Below are positions 32,107-40,020 of a DNA stretch of 64,000 nucleotides, one piece after another. The stretch lies in NCBI GenBank assembly GCA_040776805.1, contig JAXGZS010000008.1:1-64000 (forward strand). The letters run 5' to 3'. Position numbers and translations under genes: made by a program. Numbering within the stretch: the stretch's first letter is position 1; each line of letters starts with the position of its first letter. Under the pieces are notes generated by a model. It saw only the letters and a program-made list of their open reading frames with translations, was not told where the DNA came from and did not search any database. This DNA is from UBA7702 sp040776805 (GTDB lineage Bacteria; Bacillota; Dehalobacteriia; UBA7702).

Positions 32107-33459
32107 ATGGCAGTTTTTGGCTCTCTCGCCTCAAAACTTCAGGAGACCTTCCGCAAATTGCGGGGCAAAGGCAAGTTGTCCGAAAGCGACATCAACGAAG
32201 CCATGCGTGAGATTCGCCTGGCCTTGCTGGAAGCCGACGTCAATTTTAAAGTCGTAAAAGAGTTCATTTCCGCGGTGAAGGAGCGGGCCCTCGGCGTTGA
32301 GGTGCTGGAAAGTTTGACCCCCGGTCAACAGGTGGTCAAAATCGTCAACGATGAGTTGGTGGCGCTGCTGGGTTCCACGGAAAGTAAAATCAAAATCGCG
32401 CCGAAGCCGCCGACGGTGATTATGCTCTGCGGCCTTCAGGGCGCGGGGAAAACCACCACCGTGGGGAAGCTGGGCTTATATTTTAAAGGTCAGGGCAGAA
32501 GGCCGCTTTTGGCCGCCTGCGACTTGCAGCGCCCCGCCGCCATTAAACAGCTTCAGGTGCTGGGCGACAGCGTCGGCCTGCCGGTTTTTGCGAAATCCGT
32601 AGATTCCACGCCTTTGGCTGTGGCCAAAGAAGCCCTGGAACATGCGAAAAACAACGGCAACGATATTCTGATTGTCGATACCGCCGGCCGTCTTCATATT
32701 GATGAGAACCTCATGGAAGAGTTGCGGCAGATGAAAGCCGCGCTTATACCCGATGAAATTCTCCTGGTCGTCGACGCCATGACCGGGCAGGACGCGGTGA
32801 ACGTGGCCCAGTCTTTCCACGAAAGTCTCGAGATTACCGGTCTGATCATGACCAAACTGGACGGCGACGCCAGAGGCGGCGCCGCCTTATCGGTGAAAAG
32901 CGTCACCGGCTGTCCCATTAAATTTGTGGGGATGGGCGAAAAGAGCGACGCTTTGGAGGTCTTTCATCCGGAACGCATGGCCTCCCGGATACTCGGCATG
33001 GGCGACATGCTGACCTTGATCGAAAAAGCCCAAAGCGCTTACGATGAGAAACAAACAAAAGCCATGGAAGAGCGGCTTTTAAAGGCCGAATTCACTTTGG
33101 AGGATTTTTACGAGCAGATGCAGGGCATGAAAAAAATGGGCTCTATGCAGGATCTTCTCAATATGCTCCCCGGGGTCGGCGTCAATAAGGCCCTGAAAAA
33201 CGCCACCATCGACGAAACGCTGATGAAAAAAACAGAGGCGATCATCCAGAGTATGACCCCCCAGGAACGCCGCAGCAACAGCGTTTTAAACGGCAGCCGT
33301 AAAAAACGCATCGCCGCCGGAAGCGGCACCACGGTGCAGGATATCAATAAGCTCTTAAAACAATTCGAGCAAACGAAAAAAATGATGAAACAGCTTGGCG
33401 GCATGGCCAAGGGCAAAAAAGGAAACCTGAATCTGCCCGGTGGCTTCCCCGGTTTTTAA
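32107..33459 (+). CDS. ffh: Signal recognition particle protein (SRP54 homologue)
   Basis: A 450-residue GTPase that binds signal peptides and SRP RNA and delivers nascent chains to FtsY. The N domain is followed by the G domain with GLQGAGKTTTVGKLG, VDTAGRLHID and TKLDGDARGG, then a Met-rich M domain (EQMQGMKKMGSMQDLLNMLPG) and a C-terminal PGGFPGF tail. GAGG lies seven bases before the ATG at 32107. It is co-transcribed with ylxM and rpsP. Confidence 0.97.
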   Translation: MAVFGSLASKLQETFRKLRGKGKLSESDINEAMREIRLALLEADVNFKVVKEFISAVKERALGVEVLESLTPGQQVVKIVNDELVALLGSTESKIKIAPKPPTVIMLCGLQGAGKTTTVGKLGLYFKGQGRRPLLAACDLQRPAAIKQLQVLGDSVGLPVFAKSVDSTPLAVAKEALEHAKNNGNDILIVDTAGRLHIDENLMEELRQMKAALIPDEILLVVDAMTGQDAVNVAQSFHESLEITGLIMTKLDGDARGGAALSVKSVTGCPIKFVGMGEKSDALEVFHPERMASRILGMGDMLTLIEKAQSAYDEKQTKAMEERLLKAEFTLEDFYEQMQGMKKMGSMQDLLNMLPGVGVNKALKNATIDETLMKKTEAIIQSMTPQERRSNSVLNGSRKKRIAAGSGTTVQDINKLLKQFEQTKKMMKQLGGMAKGKKGNLNLPGGFPGF

Positions 33460-33515
33460 TGAGAAAGTTCTCTTAAAATAATTTATATTATATGTATCAT
33501 TGGAGGAAAATAAGT

Positions 33516-33758
33516 ATGGCAACAAAAATCAGATTAAAGAGAATGGGCAGTAAGAAAGCGCCTTTTTACAGAGTCGTCGTTTGCGATTCCCGCTATCCCA
33601 GAGACGGGCGCTTCATTGAAATTCTCGGCTACTACAATCCCTTGACGGATCCCGCGGAAATCAGAATCAACGAAGACCGCGCGAAACAGTGGTTGGCCGA
33701 CGGCGCCCAAGCCAGCGACACCGCGAAGAGCGTTTTGAAAAAAGCCGGCATCAAATAA
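33516..33758 (+). CDS. rpsP: 30S ribosomal protein S16
   Basis: An 80-residue bS16 protein of the small subunit. It begins MATKIRLKRMGSKKAPFYRV and contains the family's YYNPL and KQWLADGAQASDTAKSVL. GGAGG lies eleven bases before the ATG at 33516. A longer frame upstream is not plausible for this conserved protein. It is followed by khpA after 11 bases. Confidence 0.97.
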   Translation: MATKIRLKRMGSKKAPFYRVVVCDSRYPRDGRFIEILGYYNPLTDPAEIRINEDRAKQWLADGAQASDTAKSVLKKAGIK

Positions 33759-33769
33759 GAGGTGTTATC

Positions 33770-33997
33770 ATGAAAGACTTAATCGAATACATCGCCCGTT
33801 CCCTGGTGACCAATGCCGAAGCGGTGAAGGTCACGGAATCGAAAAACGACCGCACCACGATTTTGGAATTGAGCGTCGCCCCGGAAGATATGGGCAAAGT
33901 CATCGGCAAACAAGGCCGTATCGCCCGTTCCATTCGTACGGTCTTGAAGGCATACGCCACAAAGAACAAAGAGAAGGCTTCCTTGGATATCGTCTGA
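33770..33997 (+). CDS. khpA: KH-domain RNA-binding protein
   Basis: A 75-residue single-KH protein (YlqC/KhpA). The RNA-binding GxxG loop is in MGKVIGKQGRIARSIRTVL. KhpA works with KhpB/EloR in several Bacillota in RNA regulation and cell elongation. GAGGTG precedes the ATG at 33770. It is followed by a terminator-like hairpin and a 193-base gap before rimM. Confidence 0.95.
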   Translation: MKDLIEYIARSLVTNAEAVKVTESKNDRTTILELSVAPEDMGKVIGKQGRIARSIRTVLKAYATKNKEKASLDIV

Positions 33998-34035
33998 TTC
34001 AGACGCCGCCCAAGGGCATCCCACAGATTTTGGTG

Positions 34036-34087
34036 AAAATGTGAGACGCTTCCGTACTTTTTTGTACCCGGCGCGCCTCACATTTTT
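34036..34087 (+). terminator. Terminator or attenuator between khpA and rimM
   Basis: AAAATGTGAG (34036-34045) pairs with CTCACATTTT (34077-34086), with GTAC/GTAC inside, and T5 ends the stem. It lies within the operon, so it may reduce or control transcription into rimM-trmD. Confidence 0.7.
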
Positions 34088-34151
34088 CCCGCGTGATGGT
34101 GAAAGTCTTTCTCTTATTCGTGAAACAACGTTACTCTCTTTTCATTTTTCA

Positions 34152-34173
34152 GCAAGAGCAAAACCGCTCTTGC
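34152..34173 (+). promoter_or_regulatory. Hairpin in the rimM leader
   Basis: GCAAGAGC (34152-34159), loop AAAACC, GCTCTTGC (34166-34173): a perfect 8-bp stem ending 17 bases before the rimM ATG, which has no Shine-Dalgarno. It is not followed by T residues, so it is not a terminator; a role in translation of rimM is possible. Confidence 0.45.
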
Positions 34174-34190
34174 CTATTTATCTTAACGAC

Positions 34191-34712
34191 ATGAACATTA
34201 CCACCGGTATCATTCTATCCGCCCACGGCATCAAAGGAGAGGTCAAGGTAAAACCGGAAACCGACCATCCCGGCCGTTTCAAAAAGGGCAATAGCTTTTA
34301 TCTTGAAAAAGAAAAGCGCAACGCGGCGCTGACTTCCGTCAGAGGCGATAAGGACGGTCTTTTGATCGTTGGCCTTGAAGGGATCGACGACCGGGACAAG
34401 GCGGAGCGTCTCAAAGGATCTCTTTTGCAGATCGAGGCCGCGGATGCACTGCCTCTGCCTCCCGACGCCTACTATTTCTTTCAGCTGAAAGGTATGGAAG
34501 TGGCGGAAGAAGACGGTACGCCCATAGGCGTCATCGTCGATTTGGTGACCAGCGGCGCCAATGACGTTTATCGTATCGACTGTAAAAACGGCGACTATAT
34601 GCTGATCCCCGCTTTAAAGCAAGTGGTCAGAGAGGTTGACCTAAAGCATAAAAAAATGACCGTACGACTTTTGCCCGGTCTCAAAGAGGCATGTACCTAT
34701 CATGAAAATTAA
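34191..34712 (+). CDS. rimM: Ribosome maturation factor RimM
   Basis: A 173-residue 16S rRNA processing factor that binds uS19 during 30S head assembly. The N-terminal barrel starts ITTGIILSAHGIKGEVKVKP; the PRC-barrel half contains YYFFQLKGMEV, VIVDLVTSGANDVYRI and MLIPALKQVV. The ATG at 34191 is fixed by family length although no ribosome-binding site precedes it; the long in-frame upstream part runs through the attenuator hairpin and is not coding. It overlaps trmD by 11 bases. Confidence 0.94.
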   Translation: MNITTGIILSAHGIKGEVKVKPETDHPGRFKKGNSFYLEKEKRNAALTSVRGDKDGLLIVGLEGIDDRDKAERLKGSLLQIEAADALPLPPDAYYFFQLKGMEVAEEDGTPIGVIVDLVTSGANDVYRIDCKNGDYMLIPALKQVVREVDLKHKKMTVRLLPGLKEACTYHEN

Positions 34713-35520
34713 GATCTTCAGCCTGTTTCCGGCGATGTTCGCGCCGATGCAAGAGAGCATCATGAAACGGGCCCAGAATAAGAAAATTGCGGATATTTCC
34801 GTTACCAATATCAGAGATTACGCCGCCGATCCCCATTTTGCCGACGATCTCGTCTACGGCGGCGGCGCCGGTATGGTGATGAAGCCGGAGCCGGTGATGA
34901 ACGCTTTAAGGAGCGCAGGCTGGCGAAAAGAGGATAAAGTCATCGTGACGTCTCCCGGGGGAAAACCCTTTCACCAGCGGGACGCCCTCCGCCTGGCCAA
35001 AGAAGAGCGCCTTTTCATCGTGGCCGGGCATTACGAGGGATTGGATCAGCGGGTCGTGGAAATGACCGAAGCCGAGGAAATCAGCATCGGCGACTACGTT
35101 TTGACCGGCGGCGAACTGCCGGCCATGGTGATCACCGACGCCATCGTCCGTCTTTTAACAGGGGTGCTCGGCGACAGCGCCTCATTGGAGCAGGAGAGCT
35201 TCACCGAGGGCTTACTGGAATATCCCCAGTATACCAGACCCAGAAGTTATGAGGGTTTTGCCGTGCCGGAGGTGCTTTTTTGCGGCGATCATAAAGTGAT
35301 TGAAGCTTGGCGCCGTCGGCAAAGCATCAAAAAAACGGCGGAAAACCGTCCCGATCTTTTGGCCAAGCTGCCTTTAAGCCAAGAGGACAAACAGGTTTTG
35401 GAACAGCACCAAAACGCCCGCAAAGAGACTTGCTTTGTATATCGCCCTCGTCCATTACCCTGTCCTCGACCCCAAAGGCCGCACCATCGCCACTTCCGTG
35501 ACGAATCTCGATATCCATGA
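34702..35520 (+). CDS. trmD: tRNA (guanine-37-N1)-methyltransferase
   Basis: A SPOUT methyltransferase making m1G37, which prevents +1 frameshifting. It shows KIFSLFPAMF, DDLVYGGGAGMVMKPEP, the knot region VAGHYEGLDQRVVE and ISIGDYVLTGGELPAMV, and YTRPRSYEG. The frame is 272 residues, about 25-30 longer than usual: after the normal end (LSQEDKQVLEQ, near residue 236) it runs on for a Pro/Arg-rich tail that overlaps the next gene by 86 bases in another frame. The tail is probably not functional. Confidence 0.94.
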   Translation: MKIKIFSLFPAMFAPMQESIMKRAQNKKIADISVTNIRDYAADPHFADDLVYGGGAGMVMKPEPVMNALRSAGWRKEDKVIVTSPGGKPFHQRDALRLAKEERLFIVAGHYEGLDQRVVEMTEAEEISIGDYVLTGGELPAMVITDAIVRLLTGVLGDSASLEQESFTEGLLEYPQYTRPRSYEGFAVPEVLFCGDHKVIEAWRRRQSIKKTAENRPDLLAKLPLSQEDKQVLEQHQNARKETCFVYRPRPLPCPRPQRPHHRHFRDESRYP

Positions 35521-36004
35521 TATCGCCCGTTTGGCCAGAACTTACGGGGCCAAAGGCTACTACATCGTACAGCCCGGGGAAGAACAGAAAGCCCTGACCG
35601 AAAGCCTTATTTCTTATTGGACCCAGGGTCACGGCGGCAAAATCAACCCGGACCGCAGGGAAGCGCTTTCCCGCGTCGCGGTGGTGGATTCCCTAAATGA
35701 CGCTGTCGAAGCCATTGCCGCGGCGGAAAAGAACCCTCCTTATACCGTGGGTACCTCGGCGAAGATCCGCAAAAACATCGTATCTTATGATGAGCTTAAA
35801 AATACCATGGAGCGGGAGGAAAAACCCTTTCTGCTGATTTTCGGCACTGGCCACGGCCTGACCGAAGAAACCCTCAACGGGATGGACTATGTTTTAAAAC
35901 CCATTGAGGGCAGGGGAGATTACAATCATCTTTCCGTACGCAGCGCTGTTTCCATCATCCTTGATCGCCTGCTGGAGGAGGCGGCGGCGCTTGGTGAAAA
36001 TTAG
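35435..36004 (+). CDS. SPOUT-fold RNA methyltransferase (Tm1570-like)
   Basis: A 189-residue protein of the family found next to or fused with TrmD in several phyla. It reads YIALVHYPVLDPKGRTIATS, VTNLDIHDIARLARTYGAKG, a central ISYWTQGHGG, and the SAM-knot end LIFGTGHGLTEETL and YNHLSVRSAVSIILDRLL. The RNA target is not established to my knowledge. The only start matching the family is TTG at 35435, with AAAGAG seven bases upstream, inside trmD; the two genes are in different frames and overlap by 86 bases. Confidence 0.88.
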   Translation: MYIALVHYPVLDPKGRTIATSVTNLDIHDIARLARTYGAKGYYIVQPGEEQKALTESLISYWTQGHGGKINPDRREALSRVAVVDSLNDAVEAIAAAEKNPPYTVGTSAKIRKNIVSYDELKNTMEREEKPFLLIFGTGHGLTEETLNGMDYVLKPIEGRGDYNHLSVRSAVSIILDRLLEEAAALGEN

Positions 36005-36014
36005 CAAATAGTGC

Positions 36015-36043
36015 TTGCCTTTTCCGTTTTCATGTGGTAAAAT
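36015..36043 (+). promoter_or_regulatory. Promoter of rplS
   Basis: TTGCCT (36015-36020), 17 bases, TAAAAT (36038-36043), about 80 bases before the rplS ATG. Confidence 0.7.
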
Positions 36044-36123
36044 ATGAAAGCATTGTGTATTGCGATGGTCCTCTGGCGGCAAGATAACGCGTATGAACAT
36101 CGGCTATTGAGAGGAGAAACCAA

Positions 36124-36468
36124 ATGAATTTAGTTGATTTCGTAGAACAGCCTTACTTAAGAGAGAACATCCCTCCCTTCCGCGTGGGGGATACCGTGAA
36201 GGTTCATGTAAAGATCAAAGAAGGCGAAAAAGAACGTGTTCAGGTTTATGAAGGCGTCGTCATCGCCAGAAAAGGCAAGGGGGCCACGGAAACCTTTACC
36301 GTACGCCGGGTTTCCTATAATGTCGGCGTGGAAAGAACCTTCCCCGTCCATTCTCCCAAACTGGAAAAAATCGAAATTTCCCGTCGCGGGAAAGTCCGCC
36401 GGGCCAAATTGTACTATCTTCGTGAACGTACCGGGAAAGCGGCCCGCATCAAGGAATTACGCAAATAG
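36124..36468 (+). CDS. rplS: 50S ribosomal protein L19
   Basis: A 114-residue bL19 protein near the subunit interface. It shows IPPFRVGDTVKVHVKIKEG, RVQVYEGVVIARKGKG, ETFTVRRVSYNVGVERTFP and the basic C-terminus RAKLYYLRERTGKAARIKE. AGAGGAG precedes the ATG by 7 bases. It has its own promoter and is followed by a terminator. Confidence 0.97.
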   Translation: MNLVDFVEQPYLRENIPPFRVGDTVKVHVKIKEGEKERVQVYEGVVIARKGKGATETFTVRRVSYNVGVERTFPVHSPKLEKIEISRRGKVRRAKLYYLRERTGKAARIKELRK

Positions 36469-36475
36469 TAGCTTG

Positions 36476-36503
36476 AAAAAGAGACTTTCGGGTCTCTTTT
36501 TTT
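36476..36503 (+). terminator. Terminator after rplS
   Basis: AAAAAGAGAC (36476-36485), loop TTTCGG, GTCTCTTTTT (36492-36501) with the T tract to 36503. It lies between rplS and rbgA, so rbgA depends on read-through or an unseen promoter. Confidence 0.88.
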
Positions 36504-36532
36504 GTTATACGCATCAGAGAAGGAGAAAAAAT

Positions 36533-37381
36533 ATGACGGTGATCAACTGGTTTCCCGGCCACATGGCCAAAGCCGGTAAACAAGTGAAGGAACAAGCGTC
36601 TCTTTGCGATCTGATTTTGGAAATCGCCGACGCTCGGGTACCGGCAAGCTCCCGAAATCCGCAGTTAAAACAGTATATCGGTAAAAAACCGACGATTCTC
36701 GTGTTGAACAAAGCCGATTTGACGGAAAAATACGAACAGGAAAAGTGGCTTAACTATTATAAAAGAAAAGAGCAGGACGCTGTTTTTGTCGCCGCCCGGC
36801 ATAAAATTGGTTTTAAGGACTTAAATCAGCTTCTTGACCGGGAAATCGGTAAGCTCCACGCCTATCTTGCCGCCCGCGGCCGCCGTCCCCGGCCCTTGCG
36901 CATCATGATGGTGGGGATCCCCAACACGGGGAAAAGCGCCCTTTTAAACGTGATGGCCGGCTCCAATAAGGTGAAAACCGGCAACAAACCGGGTCTGACC
37001 CGGTCGGTGCAGTGGGTGCGCAGCGCGGAAAACTTAGAACTGCTGGATTCTCCCGGCATTCTTTGGCCGAAGCTAAACGATCAGGAAGCCGCCATGCGCT
37101 TGGCCGTTGTAGGCTCCATCAGCAAGGACGCCTGCCCCGAAGTGGAATGCGGCTGGTACTTATTGAATTGGCTGATGGAACACCGCCCCCAAGTTTTTGC
37201 GGAGCGCTATCATATCGAAGCGCTGCCGGAATACCCGGAGGAACTCCTTGACCAGGTGGCTTTTAGCCGCGGCATGGTGCGGAAGGGCGGTATCCGGGAG
37301 GAGGAAACATATATCATGCTGTTGAAGGAATACAGAGACGGAAAACTCGGAAAATTCATGTTGGAGTTGCCGAATGATTGA
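36533..37381 (+). CDS. rbgA: Ribosome biogenesis GTPase YlqF/RbgA
   Basis: A 282-residue circularly permuted GTPase needed for late 50S assembly. The G4 motif NKADL comes first (near residue 61), then G1 GIPNTGKSALLN (near 128) and G3 DSPGI (near 172). The start INWFPGHMAKAGKQ is diagnostic, and AAGGAG precedes the ATG at 36533; a frame reaching back into rplS is a shadow. It overlaps rnhB by 8 bases. Confidence 0.96.
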   Translation: MTVINWFPGHMAKAGKQVKEQASLCDLILEIADARVPASSRNPQLKQYIGKKPTILVLNKADLTEKYEQEKWLNYYKRKEQDAVFVAARHKIGFKDLNQLLDREIGKLHAYLAARGRRPRPLRIMMVGIPNTGKSALLNVMAGSNKVKTGNKPGLTRSVQWVRSAENLELLDSPGILWPKLNDQEAAMRLAVVGSISKDACPEVECGWYLLNWLMEHRPQVFAERYHIEALPEYPEELLDQVAFSRGMVRKGGIREEETYIMLLKEYRDGKLGKFMLELPND

Positions 37382-37997
37382 TGCAACGGAAAAAGCGCGG
37401 CTTACGGCCATGTACCGCTTTGAACAGGAATATTATGATCAGGGATATGACCTTGTCGCCGGCTGCGACGAAGCGGGTCGCGGGCCTTTGGCCGGGCCGG
37501 TGGTGGCCGCCGCGGTGATCTTGCCCCCCTGCTGTGTGCTGGAGGCCCTGAACGATTCCAAAAAGCTCACGGAAAAGAAACGTTTGCGCCTGGAAACGGA
37601 AATCAAAGAAAAAGCCGTGGTCTGGGCCATTACCCGAGTGGAACACGATGAAATCGACGAGATCAATATTTTGGAAGCGTCCTTAAAGGCGATGAAAACC
37701 GCTTTGTTGGCCCTCTCGCAAACCGCTGAAGCGGTCCTGATCGACGGTCCCTTTGGTTTGCGTCAGATAGAAATCCCTCAACTTGCCATCAAGAAGGGGG
37801 ATGCTCTCTCCGCCTCCATCGCCGCCGCCAGTATCTTGGCGAAGAATGAGCGGGATCGGATCATGACAGCCTACGGTGAGCTTTATCCCGTTTACGGCTT
37901 TCAAAAACACAAGGGGTATCCCACCGCTTTCCACCGGGAGATGATCAAAACCTACGGGTATTCGCCAATTCACAGAAAGACCTTCAAGGTGAAATAG
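37374..37997 (+). CDS. rnhB: Ribonuclease HII
   Basis: A 207-residue enzyme that cuts RNA in RNA/DNA hybrids and excises misincorporated ribonucleotides. The first two acidic residues lie in VAGCDEAGRGPLAGPVVAAA; further motifs are LNDSKKLTEKKR, AVLIDGPFG (third acidic residue), IKKGDALSASIAAASILAK (fourth) and YGFQKHKGYPTAFH. It overlaps rbgA by 8 bases and abuts yraN without a gap. Confidence 0.96.
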   Translation: MIDATEKARLTAMYRFEQEYYDQGYDLVAGCDEAGRGPLAGPVVAAAVILPPCCVLEALNDSKKLTEKKRLRLETEIKEKAVVWAITRVEHDEIDEINILEASLKAMKTALLALSQTAEAVLIDGPFGLRQIEIPQLAIKKGDALSASIAAASILAKNERDRIMTAYGELYPVYGFQKHKGYPTAFHREMIKTYGYSPIHRKTFKVK

Positions 37998-38363
37998 ATG
38001 ACCATGAAACGAAAATCTACGGGATTTTATGGAGAAGACATTGCGGCCCAAGCCTTGGAAAAACGGGGCTACCGTCTTTTGGTTAAAAATTATTGTATCC
38101 GCGGCGGTGAAATCGATCTCATTATGAGCAAAGGGCAGGAGCTGGTTTTTGTCGAAGTGAAGGCTAGGCGCAACGACTGTTTCGGCGCGCCCTTGGAGAG
38201 CATTACCCGGCAGAAAAAAAATCGCATGGTGCGGGCGGCCAATGTTTATCTCTGCGGCAAAGAACAGCAAGATTACGACGTTCGCTTTTTTGCCGTAGCG
38301 GTTTACCTCGATGAAAACGACGTTGTCGAAAAAACGGAAATCTGCGAAGATATTTTAATATAG
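37998..38363 (+). CDS. YraN family (UPF0102) endonuclease-fold protein
   Basis: A 121-residue protein of the PD-(D/E)XK-like YraN family, standard next to rnhB. It shows GFYGEDIAAQALEKRGYRLL, the catalytic-like GGEIDLIM and LVFVEVKARR, and ITRQKKNRMVRAA. Its biochemical role is not settled. The ATG directly follows the rnhB stop; a second ATG two codons later is an alternative. Confidence 0.93.
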   Translation: MTMKRKSTGFYGEDIAAQALEKRGYRLLVKNYCIRGGEIDLIMSKGQELVFVEVKARRNDCFGAPLESITRQKKNRMVRAANVYLCGKEQQDYDVRFFAVAVYLDENDVVEKTEICEDILI

Positions 38364-38407
38364 AAACGATTTACCGGAAGCGATTGTAAAACTACAATAT
38401 ATATGTA

Positions 38408-38435
38408 TTGACATTGGCTTCTTTTAATTTATAAT
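38408..38435 (+). promoter_or_regulatory. Promoter of yifB
   Basis: Perfect TTGACA (38408-38413), 16 bases, perfect TATAAT (38430-38435), just upstream of the yifB ribosome-binding site. Confidence 0.82.
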
Positions 38436-38458
38436 GTAACTTAGGAATTTATTGGGAG

Positions 38459-40003
38459 GTGGCCGTCATCCTTGCGAAAGTGAACTCCGTTGCCCTTTAC
38501 GGATTGGAGCCCCATCCTGTCACCGTAGAAGCCGATGTGGCCAACGGCATTCCCGTTTTTGAGATCGTCGGCTTACCGGAAACCGCGGTAAGGGAAAGCC
38601 GGGAGCGGGTAAAAGCCGCTTTGAAAAACGCCGGTTTTGTTTTTCCCGCCAAGCGCATCATCATCAATTTGGCTCCCGCCGATTTAAAAAAGAGCGGCAC
38701 CAGCTTCGATCTGCCCATCGCCTTGGCGCTTCTCGTCGCCACCGACCAGATCAGCGCCGCGTATATAGAAGAACAAATGTACTTTTTTGGTGAACTTTCT
38801 TTGGACGGTTCCGTTTCTGCGGTTAACGGTGTTTTGCCGATGGTCGGCGGCATCGCCGATGCGGAGGAAAATGCCGTCGTTTTTTTACCGCGGGCCAATG
38901 CCAAGGAGGCTGCCCTCGACGGCAGAAGTACGGTCTATCCCGTTGCTTCCCTGAGCGCTTTGGCGGATCACCTCAGCGCCGATTCCCCCATAGAAGCCGT
39001 CTACAGTGAGGAAAGCGATTTCGCCTTGACGGAGAAAAACGCCGGTCGCTGTCTCGATATGAAGGAAATCAAAGGCCAGGCCCAGGTCAAGCGGGGCATG
39101 GAAATTGCAGCCGCCGGCGGCCAGCAACGTCCTTTTGATCGGCGTTCCGGCAGCGGCAAGACCCTTTTGGCCAGGAGCTTTCCAACGATTCTACCGCCGC
39201 TGACACGAAAAGAAGCATTGGCGGTGACGGCCCTTTACAGCCTGGCCGGGGAATTGAAAGACGATTTTCTGGTAAGGGAACGTCCCTTCCGTTCCCCTCA
39301 CCACACTTCTTCGGCGGTGAGCCTCACCGGCGGCGGCACCTATCCGAAGCCGGGGGAAATCAGTATGGCTTCTAAGGGCGTGCTCTTCCTTGATGAGATC
39401 GTGGAATTCCCCAAAACCGTTTTACAGGTGCTGCGCCAGCCTTTGGAAGACAAGGTGGTGCATATTTCCAGGATCGCGGGGAGCTGCAGCTTTCCCGCGG
39501 ACTTTCAGCTGATCGCCGCCTGCAATCCCTGTCCCTGCGGCTATTACGGCGATCCCGATAAGGAATGCTCCTGCTCGGAGCAGCAGATTCACCGTTATTT
39601 TAACAAATTAGGCGGTCCCTTGTTAGACCGCATTGATATCCATATGAACGTCTCTCGGGTGGCCTTTCGCGAGCTTCATGACGAAGAAACCGCGGAGGAA
39701 TCCTCGGCGGCGATACGGAAGCGCGTCGTTGGGGCCAGGAACAGGCAGCAAGAACGGTATCAAGAGCTTGCGATCACCAGCAACGCCGGTCTCGACCGCC
39801 GCTATCTCGACGCTTTCTGTCCCCTTGACCGGGAAACCACTGCCGTACTGGAAAAGGTCTTTCAGCGCCTTCATTTAAGCGCCAGGGGCCATGACCGCAT
39901 CATCAAGGTGGCCCGCACCATTGCGGATCTGGCCGGTGAGACGAAAATTCAGAGTCAGCATATATTGGAAGCGGTGCAATACCGCTCCCTGGACCGTATA
40001 TAA
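38459..40003 (+). CDS. YifB/ComM-family Mg-chelatase-like AAA ATPase, with altered P-loop
   Basis: A 514-residue AAA+ protein of the YifB/ComM type (branch-migration helicases in transformation). The N-terminal domain (FEIVGLPETAVRESRERVKAA), Walker B (KGVLFLDEI), CNPCPCGYYGD and LLDRIDIH are normal. Around residues 222-232 the expected NVLLIGxPGSGKT reads QQRPFDRRSGSGKT; shifting the frame by one base for about 25 bases restores NVLLIGVP, so a +1 and a -1 change flank this stretch. The first Gly of the P-loop is lost. In addition, the start expected from the family (MLAKV) is ATC (38468), eight bases after GGGAGG; the only canonical start is a GTG at 38459 that overlaps that site. The gene may be damaged, or these are sequence errors. 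Confidence 0.85.
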   Translation: MAVILAKVNSVALYGLEPHPVTVEADVANGIPVFEIVGLPETAVRESRERVKAALKNAGFVFPAKRIIINLAPADLKKSGTSFDLPIALALLVATDQISAAYIEEQMYFFGELSLDGSVSAVNGVLPMVGGIADAEENAVVFLPRANAKEAALDGRSTVYPVASLSALADHLSADSPIEAVYSEESDFALTEKNAGRCLDMKEIKGQAQVKRGMEIAAAGGQQRPFDRRSGSGKTLLARSFPTILPPLTRKEALAVTALYSLAGELKDDFLVRERPFRSPHHTSSAVSLTGGGTYPKPGEISMASKGVLFLDEIVEFPKTVLQVLRQPLEDKVVHISRIAGSCSFPADFQLIAACNPCPCGYYGDPDKECSCSEQQIHRYFNKLGGPLLDRIDIHMNVSRVAFRELHDEETAEESSAAIRKRVVGARNRQQERYQELAITSNAGLDRRYLDAFCPLDRETTAVLEKVFQRLHLSARGHDRIIKVARTIADLAGETKIQSQHILEAVQYRSLDRI

Positions 40004-40020
40004 AAGAAAAAGAGGAAACG

